64,000 nt of DNA from Labrys wisconsinensis (GCF_030814995.1 NZ_JAUSVX010000010.1:124001-188000), one strand, 5' to 3'. Shown: positions 32,620 to 42,806, numbered from the stretch's first letter. Notes: generated by a model from the sequence alone, not told the origin. Numbers and translations: made by a program.

Positions 32620-33669
32620 TCAGCCGGCGAGCTGGGCACCGGGGGTGGAGCGCGAGATCGCCAGCTCCTCCGCGGTCATGTCGGCCGGCACGTCGGCGAA
32701 GAGCGGCGTGCTGAGATAGCGCTCGCCGGTATCCGGCAGCATGCACAGGATGGTCGAGCCTTTCTCCGCCTCGGCGGCGACCTTGAGCGCCCCGGCGAAG
32801 GTGGCGCCAGACGTGATGCCGACGAAGATGCCCTCCTTCGTCGCCAGGTCCTTGCTGCATTGCAGGGCCTCGGCGCCGCCGACCGGCAGGATGCGGTCGA
32901 TCAGGTCCATGGTCACCGCGTCGCCGGTCAGCTTGGGGATGAAGTCAGGCGTCCAGCCCTGCATGGGATGGGGCTTGAAGCCGGGATGCGGCGCCGCCGG
33001 CGTGCCGTCGGCGTTGCGGGCCTGCTCGACGCCGGAGCCGAGGAGCTGGGCATCCGCCGGCTCGCAGACGATGATCCTCGTGTCCGGCCGCTCCTTCGCC
33101 AGCACCCGGGCCACGCCCTTGAGCGTGCCGCCGGTGCCGTAGCCGGTGACCCAATAGTCCAGCCGCTCGCCGGCGAAGTCGTCGAGGATCTCGCGCGCCG
33201 TGGTGCGCGAATGGAAGTCCGGATTGGCCTCGTTCTCGAACTGGCGGGTCATGAACCAGCCATGCGCCTGCGCAAGCTCGATGGTCTTGCGGATCATGCC
33301 GACCGCACGCTCCGCCGCCGGGGTGATCACCACCTTGGCGCCGAGGAAGCGCATCAGCCGCCGTCGCTCGACGCTGAAGGGCTCGGCCATGGTCAGCACC
33401 AGCGGATAGCCCTTGGCGGCGCAGACCATGGCGAGGCCGATGCCGGTATTGCCGCTCGTCGCCTCGATCACGGTCTGGCCGGGCTTGAGCTCCCCGGACC
33501 GCTCCGCGGCCTCGATCACGCCGAGAGCGAGCCGATCCTTGACCGAGCCGAGCGGATTGAAGGCCTCGATCTTGACGTAGAGGTCGACGCCCGCCGGCGC
33601 CAGGCGGTTGATGCGGACCACGGGCGTGCCGCCCACCGTCTCCAGGATCGATTGAAATCTGCGTCCCAT
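32620..33669 (-). CDS. cysK: Cysteine synthase A (O-acetylserine sulfhydrylase)
   Basis: This 349-residue PLP enzyme of fold type II makes L-cysteine from O-acetylserine and sulfide. The PLP lysine is in GSVKDR at residue 44, the acetylserine loop is TSGNTG at 71-76, and the phosphate-binding loop is GTGGTLKG. The late GITSGATFAG matches the GxSSG motif of CysK, with Thr in place of the first Ser. ATG at 33669 has GGGAGAAAC upstream. The C-terminal tail after RYLSTPLF is about 25 residues longer than in E. coli CysK (323). No sulfur-assimilation neighbours are present. Confidence 0.92.
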   Translation of the reverse strand: MGRRFQSILETVGGTPVVRINRLAPAGVDLYVKIEAFNPLGSVKDRLALGVIEAAERSGELKPGQTVIEATSGNTGIGLAMVCAAKGYPLVLTMAEPFSVERRRLMRFLGAKVVITPAAERAVGMIRKTIELAQAHGWFMTRQFENEANPDFHSRTTAREILDDFAGERLDYWVTGYGTGGTLKGVARVLAKERPDTRIIVCEPADAQLLGSGVEQARNADGTPAAPHPGFKPHPMQGWTPDFIPKLTGDAVTMDLIDRILPVGGAEALQCSKDLATKEGIFVGITSGATFAGALKVAAEAEKGSTILCMLPDTGERYLSTPLFADVPADMTAEELAISRSTPGAQLAG

Positions 33670-33834
33670 GGGTTTCTCCCGATAGTGCCGATGGCATTCC
33701 CTAAGGGAAGTACTTGAGTGAGGCTCCGCGGGGCAAGTTCCGCAGGAGACAGCCCTCGACACCGGGCACTGGCGGAACCATGCGCGGCCGGCGCCGTTGA
33801 TGTCGAGAGTGGTGAAGCGCGCTTGGAGGCGACG

Positions 33835-34074
33835 ATGCTGTTGCGGGTGGTGGGATCGGTGGCCGTGGTCGGGACGATCGCCGGCCTGCTGGTCGAGAAC
33901 CGGCGGCTTCGCGAGGAGCTGGAGGAACGCAAGCGCATGCTGCGCATCGTCGGCGACGCCTATCAGCGCGGCGTCATGGACGCGGCCCCGCCCCGTCTCC
34001 AGCCCGCGTCGGCGAGCTTCGAGGCGATCGCCGATGCCGGCCTGTCGCTGGGTGGCCCGCAGGGGCGCGTGTGA
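33835..34074 (+). CDS. Small membrane-anchored protein with coiled coil, unknown function
   Basis: This 79-residue product starts at ATG 33835, chosen for the GGAGG eight bases upstream; an in-frame start exists at 33718 but its leader looks non-coding. Residues 1-19 form a hydrophobic anchor (LLRVVGSVAVVGTIAGLLV), followed by a charged helix (ENRRLREELEERKRMLRIVG) likely to be a coiled coil. No family is recognised. It sits between cysteine synthase (divergent) and the ABC exporter (convergent). Its stop lies in the first unit of a 20-bp tandem repeat. Confidence 0.6.
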   Translation: MLLRVVGSVAVVGTIAGLLVENRRLREELEERKRMLRIVGDAYQRGVMDAAPPRLQPASASFEAIADAGLSLGGPQGRV

Positions 34075-34130
34075 CGCGCCGCAGAGGCGCACGACGCCCC
34101 ACGGAGGCACGTGACGCGCCATAGAGGCGC
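34071..34130. repeat. Three tandem 20-bp repeat units
   Basis: Units at 34071-34090, 34091-34110 and 34111-34130 follow the pattern xxGACGCxCCxxxGAGGCxC. Units 1 and 3 differ at only two positions (GTGACGCGCCGCAGAGGCGC and GTGACGCGCCATAGAGGCGC); the middle unit is more diverged. The array fills the gap between two convergent genes and contains the stop codon of the first. Confidence 0.7.
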
Positions 34131-34136
34131 GCGGGA

Positions 34137-35990
34137 TCAGCGATAGCCCGCCGCCTGCAGCTCGAACATCTCCGCATAGAGCCCGCCCCGGGCGAGCAGC
34201 TCTTGATGGGTGCCGGCTTCGATCGCCACGCCGCCCTCCAGCACGATGATGCGGTCGGCCATGCGCACGGTGGAGAAGCGGTGCGAGATCAGCACCGTGG
34301 TGCGCCCGACGCTGAGGTCGCGGAAGCGCTGGAACACCTGGTATTCCGAGCGGGCGTCCAGCGCCGAGGTCGGCTCGTCCAGCACCAGCACGTCGGCATC
34401 GCGCATATAGGCCCGGGCGATGGCGATCTTCTGCCATTCGCCGCCGGACAGGTCGACGCCGCCGCCGAAGCGCCGGCCGAGCGTCTGCTCGTAGCCCTGC
34501 GGCAGGCGGGCGATCACCGTGTCGGCCAGGCTCCGGTCGGCCGCCTCCTGGATGCGGCCGGCATCGTTCGCCGCCTCGACCCGGCCGACGGCGATGTTCT
34601 CGGCGGCGGTGAAGTGGAAGCGCACGAAGTCCTGGAACACCACGCCGATGCGGCTGCGCAGCTCCTCCAGATCGAGCTCGCGCAAGTCGCGCCCGTCGAG
34701 CAGGATGCGCCCTTCCGTCGGGTCGTAGAGCCGGGCGAGCAGCTTGACGATGGTGGTCTTGCCGGCGCCGTTCTCGCCGACCAGCGCCAGCACCTCGCCG
34801 GCGCCGATGGTGAGGTTCAGATGGCGCAGCGCCCAGCGCTCGGCCCCCTCGTAGCGGAAGCCCACGTCCTCGAAGACGAAGCCGCTGCGGATCGGCCGCG
34901 GCACCGGCCTGGGATCGGTGGGCGAGACGATGCGCGGCTCGGTCTCGAAGAAGGAGAACAGGTCCTCCAGGTAGAGCGCCTGCCCCGCCACCTGGGCGAA
35001 GCCGAGCAGCAGGCCGCCGAGCAGGCCGCGCAGGCGCAGGAAGGCACCGACCAGGAAGGCCATGTCGCCGAGGCTGAAGCTGCCGTCCACCGTGCGCCAG
35101 ATGATGGCGGCATAGGCGGTGTAGTAGCCGAGCGTGGCGAAGGCGGCGAACAGGCCGCCCCACAGCCCCCGACGGGTGGCGAGGCTGCGATTGTCGTCGA
35201 ACATCGCCTGCGCGAAGCGCCGGAAACGCTCGATCAGGAAGCCGTTGAGGTTGAAGAGCTTGACCTCCTTGGCGGTCTCAATGCTCGAGCCGAGATAGCG
35301 GACATAGTCGAGCTGGCGCCGCTCGAGCGTGCGGAAATAGTCCAGGCGATAGACCTCGGCGTTGAACCTGAGCTCGTTGACGAGCGAGGGGACCAGCGCG
35401 ACGACCATCAACGCGATCAGCCAGGGCCAATAGATCGCCAGCCCGATGGTGAACGAGGTGGCGGTGAGGATGTCCTGGACCTGGCCGAACACCTGGCCGA
35501 GCAGCGCGGTGCGCCCGGTCACCTGGCGGCGGGCCCGGTCGAGCCGGTCCTGCTGGTCGCTGCTTTCGAACTGCTCGAGGTCGAGCGTGGCGGCCTTCTC
35601 CATCAGGCGGATCGAGGCGAAGTTGCTGTAGGTCTCGGCCAGCAGGCCGTCGATGAGCGAGCTCAGCCGCCCGGCGAAGTCGCCCAGGACGGCGAGGCCG
35701 AACTCCACCAGCACCAGCTCGCCCACCCGCACCAGCCGGCCGCTGGCCAGCCATTGCTCGAGGGTCCAGCCGGCATGCGGCAGGTGGGTCTGGGCCACGA
35801 CCTCGTCGACGATCAGCTTGCCGACATAGAGCACCAGCACCGGCACGATGGCACGGACGAGACGCAGCACCAGGCTCGCCAGGGTGAGCGGCGGGCTCGA
35901 CTCCCAGACCAGACGCACGAAGGGCGGCAGATGGCGCATCGCGCCGATGCGTTCGCGGATCGTCTGGGGCTGGCGCGGGATGAACACCAT
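34137..35990 (-). CDS. ABC exporter, fused membrane and ATPase domains
   Basis: This 617-residue half-transporter has an N-terminal six-helix membrane domain (about residues 20-340), including SLVLRLVRAIVPVLVLYVGKLIV. The C-terminal ABC domain has Walker A GENGAGKTT, signature DLSGGEWQKIAIARAY, Walker B VLVLDEPTSALD and ISHRFSTVRMADRI. It should work as a homodimer that exports a lipid, peptide or drug. I start at ATG 35990; an in-frame TTG at 36068 would add 26 residues. The gene stands alone and its substrate is unknown. Confidence 0.92.
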   Translation of the reverse strand: MVFIPRQPQTIRERIGAMRHLPPFVRLVWESSPPLTLASLVLRLVRAIVPVLVLYVGKLIVDEVVAQTHLPHAGWTLEQWLASGRLVRVGELVLVEFGLAVLGDFAGRLSSLIDGLLAETYSNFASIRLMEKAATLDLEQFESSDQQDRLDRARRQVTGRTALLGQVFGQVQDILTATSFTIGLAIYWPWLIALMVVALVPSLVNELRFNAEVYRLDYFRTLERRQLDYVRYLGSSIETAKEVKLFNLNGFLIERFRRFAQAMFDDNRSLATRRGLWGGLFAAFATLGYYTAYAAIIWRTVDGSFSLGDMAFLVGAFLRLRGLLGGLLLGFAQVAGQALYLEDLFSFFETEPRIVSPTDPRPVPRPIRSGFVFEDVGFRYEGAERWALRHLNLTIGAGEVLALVGENGAGKTTIVKLLARLYDPTEGRILLDGRDLRELDLEELRSRIGVVFQDFVRFHFTAAENIAVGRVEAANDAGRIQEAADRSLADTVIARLPQGYEQTLGRRFGGGVDLSGGEWQKIAIARAYMRDADVLVLDEPTSALDARSEYQVFQRFRDLSVGRTTVLISHRFSTVRMADRIIVLEGGVAIEAGTHQELLARGGLYAEMFELQAAGYR

Positions 35991-36175
35991 GCCGCCAAGA
36001 TGGGGAGTCGCGGCCCGCTTGTCGACCGGCGCGCGAAATCGCCGCCATTTCAGCGCGTCCGCCGCCAATCGGCTCTATCCCGGCGGCATCCGCCGCAGGA
36101 TTTGGCCGATGGAGCTGGTGCCCGGCGAAAGCGACCCGCCTCCGCCGGGGCGCTGCGCTCGGGCGCCGCCGCTCG

Positions 36176-37765
36176 TCACAGGCGCTGGCAATAGATCCGG
36201 AGGGCCTTCTGGTCGCGCTCATCCCCCAGACGGATCAAGGACAGGCACGCCGCGGTCCTGTCCTTGCGCCGCGGTGCGGAGAATCGGGCCAGGGCATCCT
36301 GGATCAGCCTGAGATCGGCCTCGCTTCCGGCTGTCAGGACCACGGTCGCCGCTTCGTCGAGCCGGAACAGGTCCGACTGCGCCCGCCATTGGCGGCGGTC
36401 CTCCTCGGTGAAGGCGATGCCGACCGTCAGCGCCAGCGCGCGGTAGTCGGAGAGGAGCGACGTGAGCCTGACTCCCGGATTGGCCGCCTCGAGCTCGGAC
36501 AGGATGGTGCCGATGTCGGCTCGATCCCGGCGGCAGGTGTCGGCGCCGGCCGTGAACACCGTGAGGATGCGATCGGCATCGGCCGGTCCGCTGGCGGCGA
36601 GCGTGAAGAAGGCGATCTTGATGGCCTTGGCCAGAGGAACGTCCTGGGACGAGCCGGTCGTCAGGCCGCCGAGGGCGGTGCGCAGCGCCTCGCGCAGGGG
36701 AATGAGCGGCTGCATCCGCCAGAGCTCCCGGGCATTGTCGCAGGGAGCCGCGGCCGCCCCCGCGGCGTCGCTCGCGACGGCGACGCCGACATACCCGCTC
36801 GCCATGTCGTCCAGGCTGCTGGACAGGTTCGCGACGACGCGCTGGAGCAGCGTGTCGGATCCGGTCTTCCGGGCCATCCGCGCGGAGGCATCGATCACAT
36901 ATTCGCTGTAGACCGGATCGGCCGCCTTGACGGTGAAGTTCGTCGCGCTCCGGGCGATCACCTTTCCGGCGCTGTCGGAGACGGTGACGTTGATGCGGTG
37001 CGCGCCGACATCCTTGTCCTGCGCGGTGTAGGCCGCCTGGCAGAGGACGCTCGGGATCACGTCTCCGTCGTCGATCTGCCATCGGCAGGTCTGGTCGGCG
37101 CCGATCGCGTGACCGTCGAGCGCCGCGCTCCAACGTGCCTCGTCGCCGACGAAGCCCGTCGCATCGAGGGGCGAGATCTCGGCCACCCCCTCATAGGTCA
37201 CCAGAAGGGTGAGGCTCGCCGTGCCGAGGTCCCAGCCGTCGGCATTCGTCACCTGCACGGTGACGGGGACCGGGCCGCGAGCACCGGCCTCGGGCCGGTA
37301 GGGAAGCTTGCAGTCCGGGCTGCTCGGCCTGGCGTCCACGGTCCATGCGCAGGTCGCGCCGTCCGCGGGCTTGTCGTCCAGGGCCACGGCGAGCTGTGTC
37401 GTCTCCGTCGTCCTGATGGTGCCCGGCTTGGCGAGGATCTTCACCTTCGGCATCGCGAGCGTGCCGTTGGCCATCGTCGCGTGCGTCGTCGACCATGCCA
37501 CCGGCAGCACGACGAACACGATGGCGGCCAACGCGGCCACGATCCCGCCGAACCGCCAGCTCAGCATCGAGCGAGGCGGCGGCGCGCTCCACCATCGTCT
37601 GAGGTTCCACCCTCCCCAGATCAGCACGGCCAGCGACGTCAGCCAGAGATAGACGTCGACCAGCCAGGGCGGCGCCCAGGCCATGTAAGCCGGCAAAATA
37701 ATGCCGACCACGGTTGAGGCGATCGATACCGCCCAGCCGATCACGTCTTTCGCATCGACTGCCAT
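36176..37765 (-). CDS. Membrane-anchored protein with von Willebrand A-like segment, unknown function
   Basis: This 529-residue protein has two or three N-terminal hydrophobic segments, including GWAVSIASTVVGIILPAYM, VYLWLTSLAVLIW and GGIVAALAAIVFVVLPVAW near residue 75. It continues with Ig-like beta-rich stretches containing Cys pairs (ATCAWTVDA; QTCRWQIDDGD). From about residue 285 a segment begins SEYVIDASARMARK, which resembles the start of a von Willebrand A domain, although the metal-site DxSxS is incomplete. The C-terminal part has AGADTCRRDRADIGTIL. It is divergent from the cyclase/TPR gene at 38059 and may share a promoter region with it. I do not recognise a named family. Confidence 0.65.
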   Translation of the reverse strand: MAVDAKDVIGWAVSIASTVVGIILPAYMAWAPPWLVDVYLWLTSLAVLIWGGWNLRRWWSAPPPRSMLSWRFGGIVAALAAIVFVVLPVAWSTTHATMANGTLAMPKVKILAKPGTIRTTETTQLAVALDDKPADGATCAWTVDARPSSPDCKLPYRPEAGARGPVPVTVQVTNADGWDLGTASLTLLVTYEGVAEISPLDATGFVGDEARWSAALDGHAIGADQTCRWQIDDGDVIPSVLCQAAYTAQDKDVGAHRINVTVSDSAGKVIARSATNFTVKAADPVYSEYVIDASARMARKTGSDTLLQRVVANLSSSLDDMASGYVGVAVASDAAGAAAAPCDNARELWRMQPLIPLREALRTALGGLTTGSSQDVPLAKAIKIAFFTLAASGPADADRILTVFTAGADTCRRDRADIGTILSELEAANPGVRLTSLLSDYRALALTVGIAFTEEDRRQWRAQSDLFRLDEAATVVLTAGSEADLRLIQDALARFSAPRRKDRTAACLSLIRLGDERDQKALRIYCQRL

Positions 37766-38058
37766 GTCTGGCACCAATCCGGGCCGGAGCCCCGATCTCT
37801 AGGTTAGCTTCCGCAATGTCGTTCGGATTGCGATACCGCTGCAAACAACGGCAGGTGTTTTCTACGCTGCGCCCAGGCGATAATCCAGACGGAACTCGGC
37901 GGCAAACACACTGCTGTGCCGCCGGTAACCATGGGCATGGGCGGCGTCGGTCCACCCGCCAATCCGCTCGCCGCCCACGGCAACCGTGGCGCTCGGGCCG
38001 CACGTCGACTATCATCCCGCGACGTCACGCGTCCGGCGAACGTCGTCCGAGGTCAACC
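37766..38058. other. Divergent intergenic region between the vWA-like and cyclase genes
   Basis: These 293 bases separate two divergent genes and must hold both promoters. I see no convincing -35/-10 pair or dyad. Long open frames cross it on the plus strand but have no ribosome site or family resemblance before 38059. Confidence 0.4.
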
Positions 38059-39939
38059 GTGGAGCAGACCGTCGATCGAAGGCTTGCGGCGATCATGGCG
38101 GCGGATGTCGTCGGCTACAGCCGTCTGATCGAATCCAACGAGGAGCGCACCCTGGATGCGCTCAAGCAGCACCGCCAGGACTTCTTCGATCCGACCATCG
38201 CCCGCTTCCATGGTCGCATCTTCAAAGTCATGGGCGACGGATTTCTGGTGGTGTTCAACAGCGTCCTCCACGCGGCCCGCTGTGCCGTCGAGATCCAGCG
38301 CGGCATGCCGGCGCGCAATGCCGGGATTCCCGAGGACCGCCAGATCAAGTTCCGCATCGGCATCAACCTGGGCGACTTCGTCGTGGACGGCGACGACCTC
38401 AACGGCGAAGGCGTCAACCTGGCGTCGCGGCTGGAAGGGTTGGCGCGCCCCGGGGAGATCGCCTGCTCGGCCATCGTCCGCGAGCAGATCGGCAACAAGC
38501 TCGGCCTGGATTTTCGCGACAAGGGCGAGCACAGGGTCAAGAACATCGAGCGGCCGGTGCGCGTCTATGTCGTCGACCTGGCGCAGGTCCCCTTTTCCGG
38601 GGAGGCCCCCGCTGCGACCGCGGCTGCGCCGCCATCCCATCCGGACAAGCCGTCGATCGCGGTCCTGCCCTTCACCAACATGAGCAGCGACCCCGATCAG
38701 GAGTTCTTCGCCGACGGCATCACCGAAGACATCATCACCGACCTGTCGAAAGTCTCGCGCCTGTTCGTGCTCGGCCGGAACACGGTCTTCACCTACAAGG
38801 GAAAGGCCGTCGTGCTGCGGCAGGTGGCCAAGGAGCTCGGGGTCGCCTATCTCCTGGAAGGCAGCGTCCGGAAGGCGCAGCAGCGCGTCAGGATCAACGC
38901 GCAGCTGATCGATGGCTCGACCGGCGGCCACCTGTGGGCCGAGCGCTACGACGGCGATCTGCAGGACATCTTCGCCCTCCAGGACGAGATCACCCACAAG
39001 ATCGTCGAGGCCCTGAAGGTCGAGCTCCTGCCGGCCGAGAGCCGGGCCCTCAAGGCGACGCCGACCCGCAATGTCGAGGCCTACACCGCCTATCTTCGCG
39101 GCCGCGAGTGCTTCAACCGCCATCTCATGCGCCATTATCGCCTGGCCCGCGCCATGTTCGCCAAGGCCGTGGAGCTCGATCCGGACTATGCCGACGCCTA
39201 TGCCGGCATCGCCGACTGCGATTCGCTGTCGCGGCTCCTGGGACAGCGGCACGTCTCCATCGACAGCATCCTGGCCAACAGCGCCAAGGCCATCGAGCTC
39301 GACGCCAATCTGGCGCAGGCTCATGCGTCCCATGGTCTCGGATTGTGGCTGAGCGGCGAGAACGCCAAGGCCGAAACCCAGTTCCGGCAGGCCTTGGCTC
39401 TCGATCCCAACCTCTACGAGGCGAATTACTTCTTCGGACGCTATTGCCGGGCCCGGGGCCACCATCAGCAGGCGGCGGACTTGCTGGAGCGCGCCTCGGA
39501 GGTGAAGCCCGACGATTTCAACTCGCTCTTCTCCCTGGCCGGCATCTGCCAATTGCTGGCGGATCCGGACAAGGCCGCCGGCGTCATGCGCCGCGCCATC
39601 GACAGGGCCGAGCAGGAGCTGCGCCTGCACCCCGAGAACGCGCGCGCGGCGGCCCTGGCCGCCGGCAAATATGCCGGCATGGGCGAAACGGGGCGGGCGA
39701 GGGAGCTGCTCGACATGGCTCTGACGGCCGAGCCGGACGACCTCTACAATCTCTACAATGTCGGCTGTGCCTTTGCCTTGCTCGGCGAGACCGACAGGGC
39801 GCTCGACGCCCTCGAACGGGCGCGCCCGATGATCGGAAGCTACATCACCCTGGACTGGGTGCGGACCGACCCAGACCTGGTCGCGCTCCGGCCCCTGGCG
39901 CGATTCCAGGCCCTGCTGATGTCGCTGGAGCCGGTCTGA
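38059..39939 (+). CDS. Class III adenylate/guanylate cyclase with TolB-like and TPR domains
   Basis: This 626-residue protein starts at GTG 38059 with GAGG eight bases upstream. Residues 8-185 form a class III cyclase domain with metal-binding Asp in [11 protein letters not shown] and [10 protein letters not shown], and the Asn/Arg pair in [11 protein letters not shown]. All residues needed for catalysis are seen. Next comes a TolB-like domain ([44 protein letters not shown]) and from about residue 345 TPR-like repeats. This architecture is common in Bradyrhizobiaceae and relatives. It probably makes cyclic AMP in response to a protein partner; the divergent membrane protein is a candidate. 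Confidence 0.9.
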   Translation: MEQTVDRRLAAIMAADVVGYSRLIESNEERTLDALKQHRQDFFDPTIARFHGRIFKVMGDGFLVVFNSVLHAARCAVEIQRGMPARNAGIPEDRQIKFRIGINLGDFVVDGDDLNGEGVNLASRLEGLARPGEIACSAIVREQIGNKLGLDFRDKGEHRVKNIERPVRVYVVDLAQVPFSGEAPAATAAAPPSHPDKPSIAVLPFTNMSSDPDQEFFADGITEDIITDLSKVSRLFVLGRNTVFTYKGKAVVLRQVAKELGVAYLLEGSVRKAQQRVRINAQLIDGSTGGHLWAERYDGDLQDIFALQDEITHKIVEALKVELLPAESRALKATPTRNVEAYTAYLRGRECFNRHLMRHYRLARAMFAKAVELDPDYADAYAGIADCDSLSRLLGQRHVSIDSILANSAKAIELDANLAQAHASHGLGLWLSGENAKAETQFRQALALDPNLYEANYFFGRYCRARGHHQQAADLLERASEVKPDDFNSLFSLAGICQLLADPDKAAGVMRRAIDRAEQELRLHPENARAAALAAGKYAGMGETGRARELLDMALTAEPDDLYNLYNVGCAFALLGETDRALDALERARPMIGSYITLDWVRTDPDLVALRPLARFQALLMSLEPV

Positions 39940-40047
39940 CGCGGGACGATGCGGGCGTCTTCGCCGCCCCGGGGGGTTGCGCTCCCGGCCCGGGCACGCC
40001 ACCTCTGCTCTGTCCGGCAGCCGGACGCCCCGCGCCAGTGCCGAGCA

Positions 40048-40065
40048 TTCCGCAATGTCGCGGAA
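40048..40065. promoter_or_regulatory. Inverted repeat upstream of the ABC-2 exporter operon
   Basis: TTCCGC and GCGGAA flank AATGTC, 33 bp before the ATPase ATG. TATAAG at 40083 could serve as a -10 box, but the matching -35 is poor. The repeat may be an operator; no regulator gene is adjacent. Confidence 0.35.
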
Positions 40066-40097
40066 CCGGCATCCGAATCCCGTATAAGCGTCCCCGC

Positions 40098-41024
40098 ATG
40101 CAGCCGATTCTCTCCATCCGCCATCTCTCCAAGACCTACGCCTCCGGCCTGACCGCGCTGAAGGACATCACGCTGGACATCCGGCGCGGCGAGATCTTCG
40201 CCCTGCTGGGGCCGAACGGCGCCGGCAAGACGACGCTGATCAGCATCGTCTGCGGCATCGTCAACCCGTCCTCGGGCACGGTCACCGCCGACGGCCACGA
40301 CATCGCTAGGGATTACCGCGCCGCCCGCGCCGATATCGGCCTGGTGCCGCAGGAATTGACCACCGACGCCTTCGAGACGGTCTGGGCCACGGTCAGCTTC
40401 AGCCGCGGCCTGTTCGGCAAGCGCCCCAACCCCGCCCATATCGAGAAGGTGCTGCGCGACCTCTCGCTGTGGGAGAAGAAGGACGCCAAGATCATGACGC
40501 TGTCCGGCGGCATGAAGCGCCGGGTGCTGATCGCCAAGGCGCTCTCGCACGAGCCGCGCATCCTGTTCCTCGACGAGCCCACCGCCGGCGTCGACGTCGA
40601 GCTGCGCCGCGACATGTGGGGCGTGGTGCGGGCCCTGCGCGAATCCGGCGTCACCATCATCCTCACCACCCATTATATCGAGGAGGCGGAGGAGATGGCC
40701 GACCGGATCGGCGTGATCCGCAAGGGCGAGCTGATCCTGGTGGAGGAGAAGCACGAGCTGATGCGCAAGCTCGGGCGCAAGCAGCTGACGCTGCACCTCG
40801 CCGCCCCGCTCGCGGCGATCCCGCCGGGCCTCGCCGCCCACAGGCTCGAGCTCGCCGCCGGCGGCGCCGAGCTCGTCTACAGCTACGACACGTCGGCGGC
40901 CGAGACCGGCATCCCCGCCCTCCTGCAGGACCTCGCCGCCGCGGGCATCGCTTTCCGCGACCTGCACACCGAGCAGTCCTCGCTGGAGGACATCTTCGTC
41001 AGCCTGGTGAGGGGGACACGATGA
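40098..41024 (+). CDS. ABC-2 type exporter ATPase
   Basis: This 308-residue protein has a single ABC domain with Walker [10 protein letters not shown] near residue 41, signature [16 protein letters not shown], Walker [13 protein letters not shown] and the H-loop in [16 protein letters not shown]-terminal extension of about 80 residues is typical of DrrA/NodI-type exporter ATPases. Its TGA overlaps the ATG of the permease gene. The pair should export a hydrophobic or glycan substrate; similar pairs act on polysaccharides or drugs. The cargo is not readable here. Confidence 0.92.
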   Translation: MQPILSIRHLSKTYASGLTALKDITLDIRRGEIFALLGPNGAGKTTLISIVCGIVNPSSGTVTADGHDIARDYRAARADIGLVPQELTTDAFETVWATVSFSRGLFGKRPNPAHIEKVLRDLSLWEKKDAKIMTLSGGMKRRVLIAKALSHEPRILFLDEPTAGVDVELRRDMWGVVRALRESGVTIILTTHYIEEAEEMADRIGVIRKGELILVEEKHELMRKLGRKQLTLHLAAPLAAIPPGLAAHRLELAAGGAELVYSYDTSAAETGIPALLQDLAAAGIAFRDLHTEQSSLEDIFVSLVRGTR

Positions 41025-41782
41025 ATTTCCAGGCGATCCGCGCCATCTACCGCTTCGAGATGGCGCGCACCGGGCGCACGCTCCTGCAGAGTATCGTCTC
41101 GCCGGTGCTCTCCACCTCGCTTTATTTCGTGGTCTTCGGCTCGGCCATCGGCGCGCATATGACCGAGATCGGCGGGGTGAGCTACGGCGCCTTCATCGTG
41201 CCGGGGCTGATCATGCTGGGGCTGCTCACCCAGAGCATCTCCAACGCCTCCTTCGGCATCTATTTCCCGCGCTTCGTCGGCACGATCTACGAGCTCCTGT
41301 CCGCCCCGGTCTCGGCCATCGAGATCGTCGCCGCCTATGTCGGCGCGGCCGCCACCAAGTCGGTCCTGCTCGGCCTGATCACGCTGGCGACGGCGGCGCT
41401 GTTCGTCGACATCCGCATCGAGCACCCCGTCTGGATGCTGGCCTTCCTCCTGCTCACCGCCGTGACCTTCAGCCTGTTCGGCTTCGTCATCGGCATCTGG
41501 GCCGACAATTTCGAGAAGCTGCAGCTGGTGCCGCTGCTGATCGTCACGCCCCTGACCTTCCTCGGCGGCAGCTTCTATTCCATCGACATGCTGCCGCCGT
41601 TCTGGCGCGCGGTGACGCTGTTCAATCCGGTGGTCTATCTCGTCAGCGGCTTTCGCTGGAGCTTCTACGGCAAGTCCGACGTCGGCGTGGAGCTGAGCCT
41701 CGCCATGACGCTGGTGTTCCTGGCCCTGTGCCTGGCCATCGTCACCTGGATGTTCAGGACGGGGTATCGGCTGAAGAGCTGA
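41021..41782 (+). CDS. ABC-2 type exporter permease
   Basis: This 253-residue inner-membrane protein has six hydrophobic segments and the ABC-2 layout ([71 protein letters not shown]). The last stretch is the conserved loop before the final helices. It is coupled by a 4-base overlap to the ATPase gene. The two gene products make one exporter. The gap after it to the toxin-antitoxin pair (41783-41950) contains no gene. Confidence 0.92.
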   Translation: MNFQAIRAIYRFEMARTGRTLLQSIVSPVLSTSLYFVVFGSAIGAHMTEIGGVSYGAFIVPGLIMLGLLTQSISNASFGIYFPRFVGTIYELLSAPVSAIEIVAAYVGAAATKSVLLGLITLATAALFVDIRIEHPVWMLAFLLLTAVTFSLFGFVIGIWADNFEKLQLVPLLIVTPLTFLGGSFYSIDMLPPFWRAVTLFNPVVYLVSGFRWSFYGKSDVGVELSLAMTLVFLALCLAIVTWMFRTGYRLKS

Positions 41783-41950
41783 GGCGCGCGTGGAATGCCG
41801 ACCTCGCGATATCGACGGCGTGTCCGTCGCAGTTCGCGACGTCCAGGCGGGAATCACTCCGAAAAGTCAATTGCAGCAATAGCTTGGGTTGCCCCCTGAT
41901 GGACAGCTGGCTCCGGATGCCCTATCTTGAGTGGACGAGGACATTCGAAA

Positions 41951-42202
41951 ATGGCGATCACCATCGATCTTCCTCCCGAGATTGAGGCAAACCTCGCGGC
42001 GCGCGCCGCAGCATCGGGGGTGTCGCTGCACCAGTACCTGCTTCACCTGCTGGAGGAGCAGGCGCCCGTTCGTCCGGACGCCCCTCTTTCGCCGGCCGAG
42101 CGCGCCGCCCTGTGGCGGCAATCCGCCCTGAACCTGCCGCGTACGCGCCCCCTTCCGGATGCTGCCATCAGCCGCGAAGCCATCTACGAACCTCGCGGTT
42201 GA
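41951..42202 (+). CDS. Antitoxin of a VapBC-type pair
   Basis: This 83-residue product begins MAITIDLPPEIEANLAARAAASGVSLHQYLLHLLEEQA, here described as two adjoining parts: a beta strand and a helical segment of ribbon-helix-helix type that would bind DNA. The C-terminal half is charged and Pro/Arg-rich, as expected for the toxin-wrapping tail. Its stop is immediately followed by the toxin ATG with no spacer, the usual antitoxin-first order. It should neutralise the PIN toxin and repress its own promoter. Sequence similarity to named antitoxins is weak, so the call rests mainly on context. Confidence 0.75.
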   Translation: MAITIDLPPEIEANLAARAAASGVSLHQYLLHLLEEQAPVRPDAPLSPAERAALWRQSALNLPRTRPLPDAAISREAIYEPRG

Positions 42203-42658
42203 ATGGCAATCCTCGTCGACACCAACGTTCTGTTGCGTCGAACGCAGCCCGATCACGAAAGCCATATCTCGGCAATCGAGAGCGTCGCCTTGCTGCTCGC
42301 CAGCGGCGAGCCTGTGCATTTTGCACCACAGAACATTGCCGAGTTCTGGAACGTCGCTACGCGACCCGCGATCAACAACGGGCTGGGCCTTTCCACCGTG
42401 CTGACGCTCGCCGAAGTCACCAAGATCGAACAGGCACTGATCCTGCTGCCCGACCTCCCCACCGCCTATGCCGAGTGGAAGCGCCTGGTTGCCGCCCATG
42501 GCGTGATAGGCGCCAAGGTGCACGACGCCCGCCTCGTCGCCACCATGATCGTCCACGGCGTCGATCGCATTCTCACCTTCAACACGGGTGATTTCGCGCG
42601 CTTCCCGGTGAGCGCCGTTCATCCCGCCTCGATTCTCGCGGCACCGCCAGCGCGCTGA
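42203..42658 (+). CDS. vapC: PIN-domain toxin (VapC type)
   Basis: This 151-residue PIN domain has the acidic metal site: Asp in MAILVDTNVLL, Glu in NIAEFWNVATRP, Asp in KVHDARLVATMIV and Asp in FNTGDFARF. It is thus probably an active Mg-dependent ribonuclease. It starts directly after the antitoxin stop. A degenerate second copy of its C-terminal half lies at 54564-54782. VapC toxins usually cleave tRNA or rRNA; the target here is unknown. Confidence 0.88.
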   Translation: MAILVDTNVLLRRTQPDHESHISAIESVALLLASGEPVHFAPQNIAEFWNVATRPAINNGLGLSTVLTLAEVTKIEQALILLPDLPTAYAEWKRLVAAHGVIGAKVHDARLVATMIVHGVDRILTFNTGDFARFPVSAVHPASILAAPPAR

Positions 42659-42806
42659 GGCCCTTGCGCACAGGATCCGGACGGGTGAACGATGGGCTGC
42701 ATTCCAGCCGCACCGGACCCTCCGGGCGGCAGCTGCGACGGATGGCCCGGGCGACAGGCTTCGCCCTGTGCGCAGGCCGCCGGGAATGGCTCGAGACGAA
42801 GGCCGC

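Noticed and set aside
37809-37821. TTCCGCAATGTCG occurs here and at 40048-40060 before the ABC-2 operon, a possible shared operator.
   Set aside because: A 13-base match is expected often by chance in a window of this size, and the dyad around the second copy is absent from the first.
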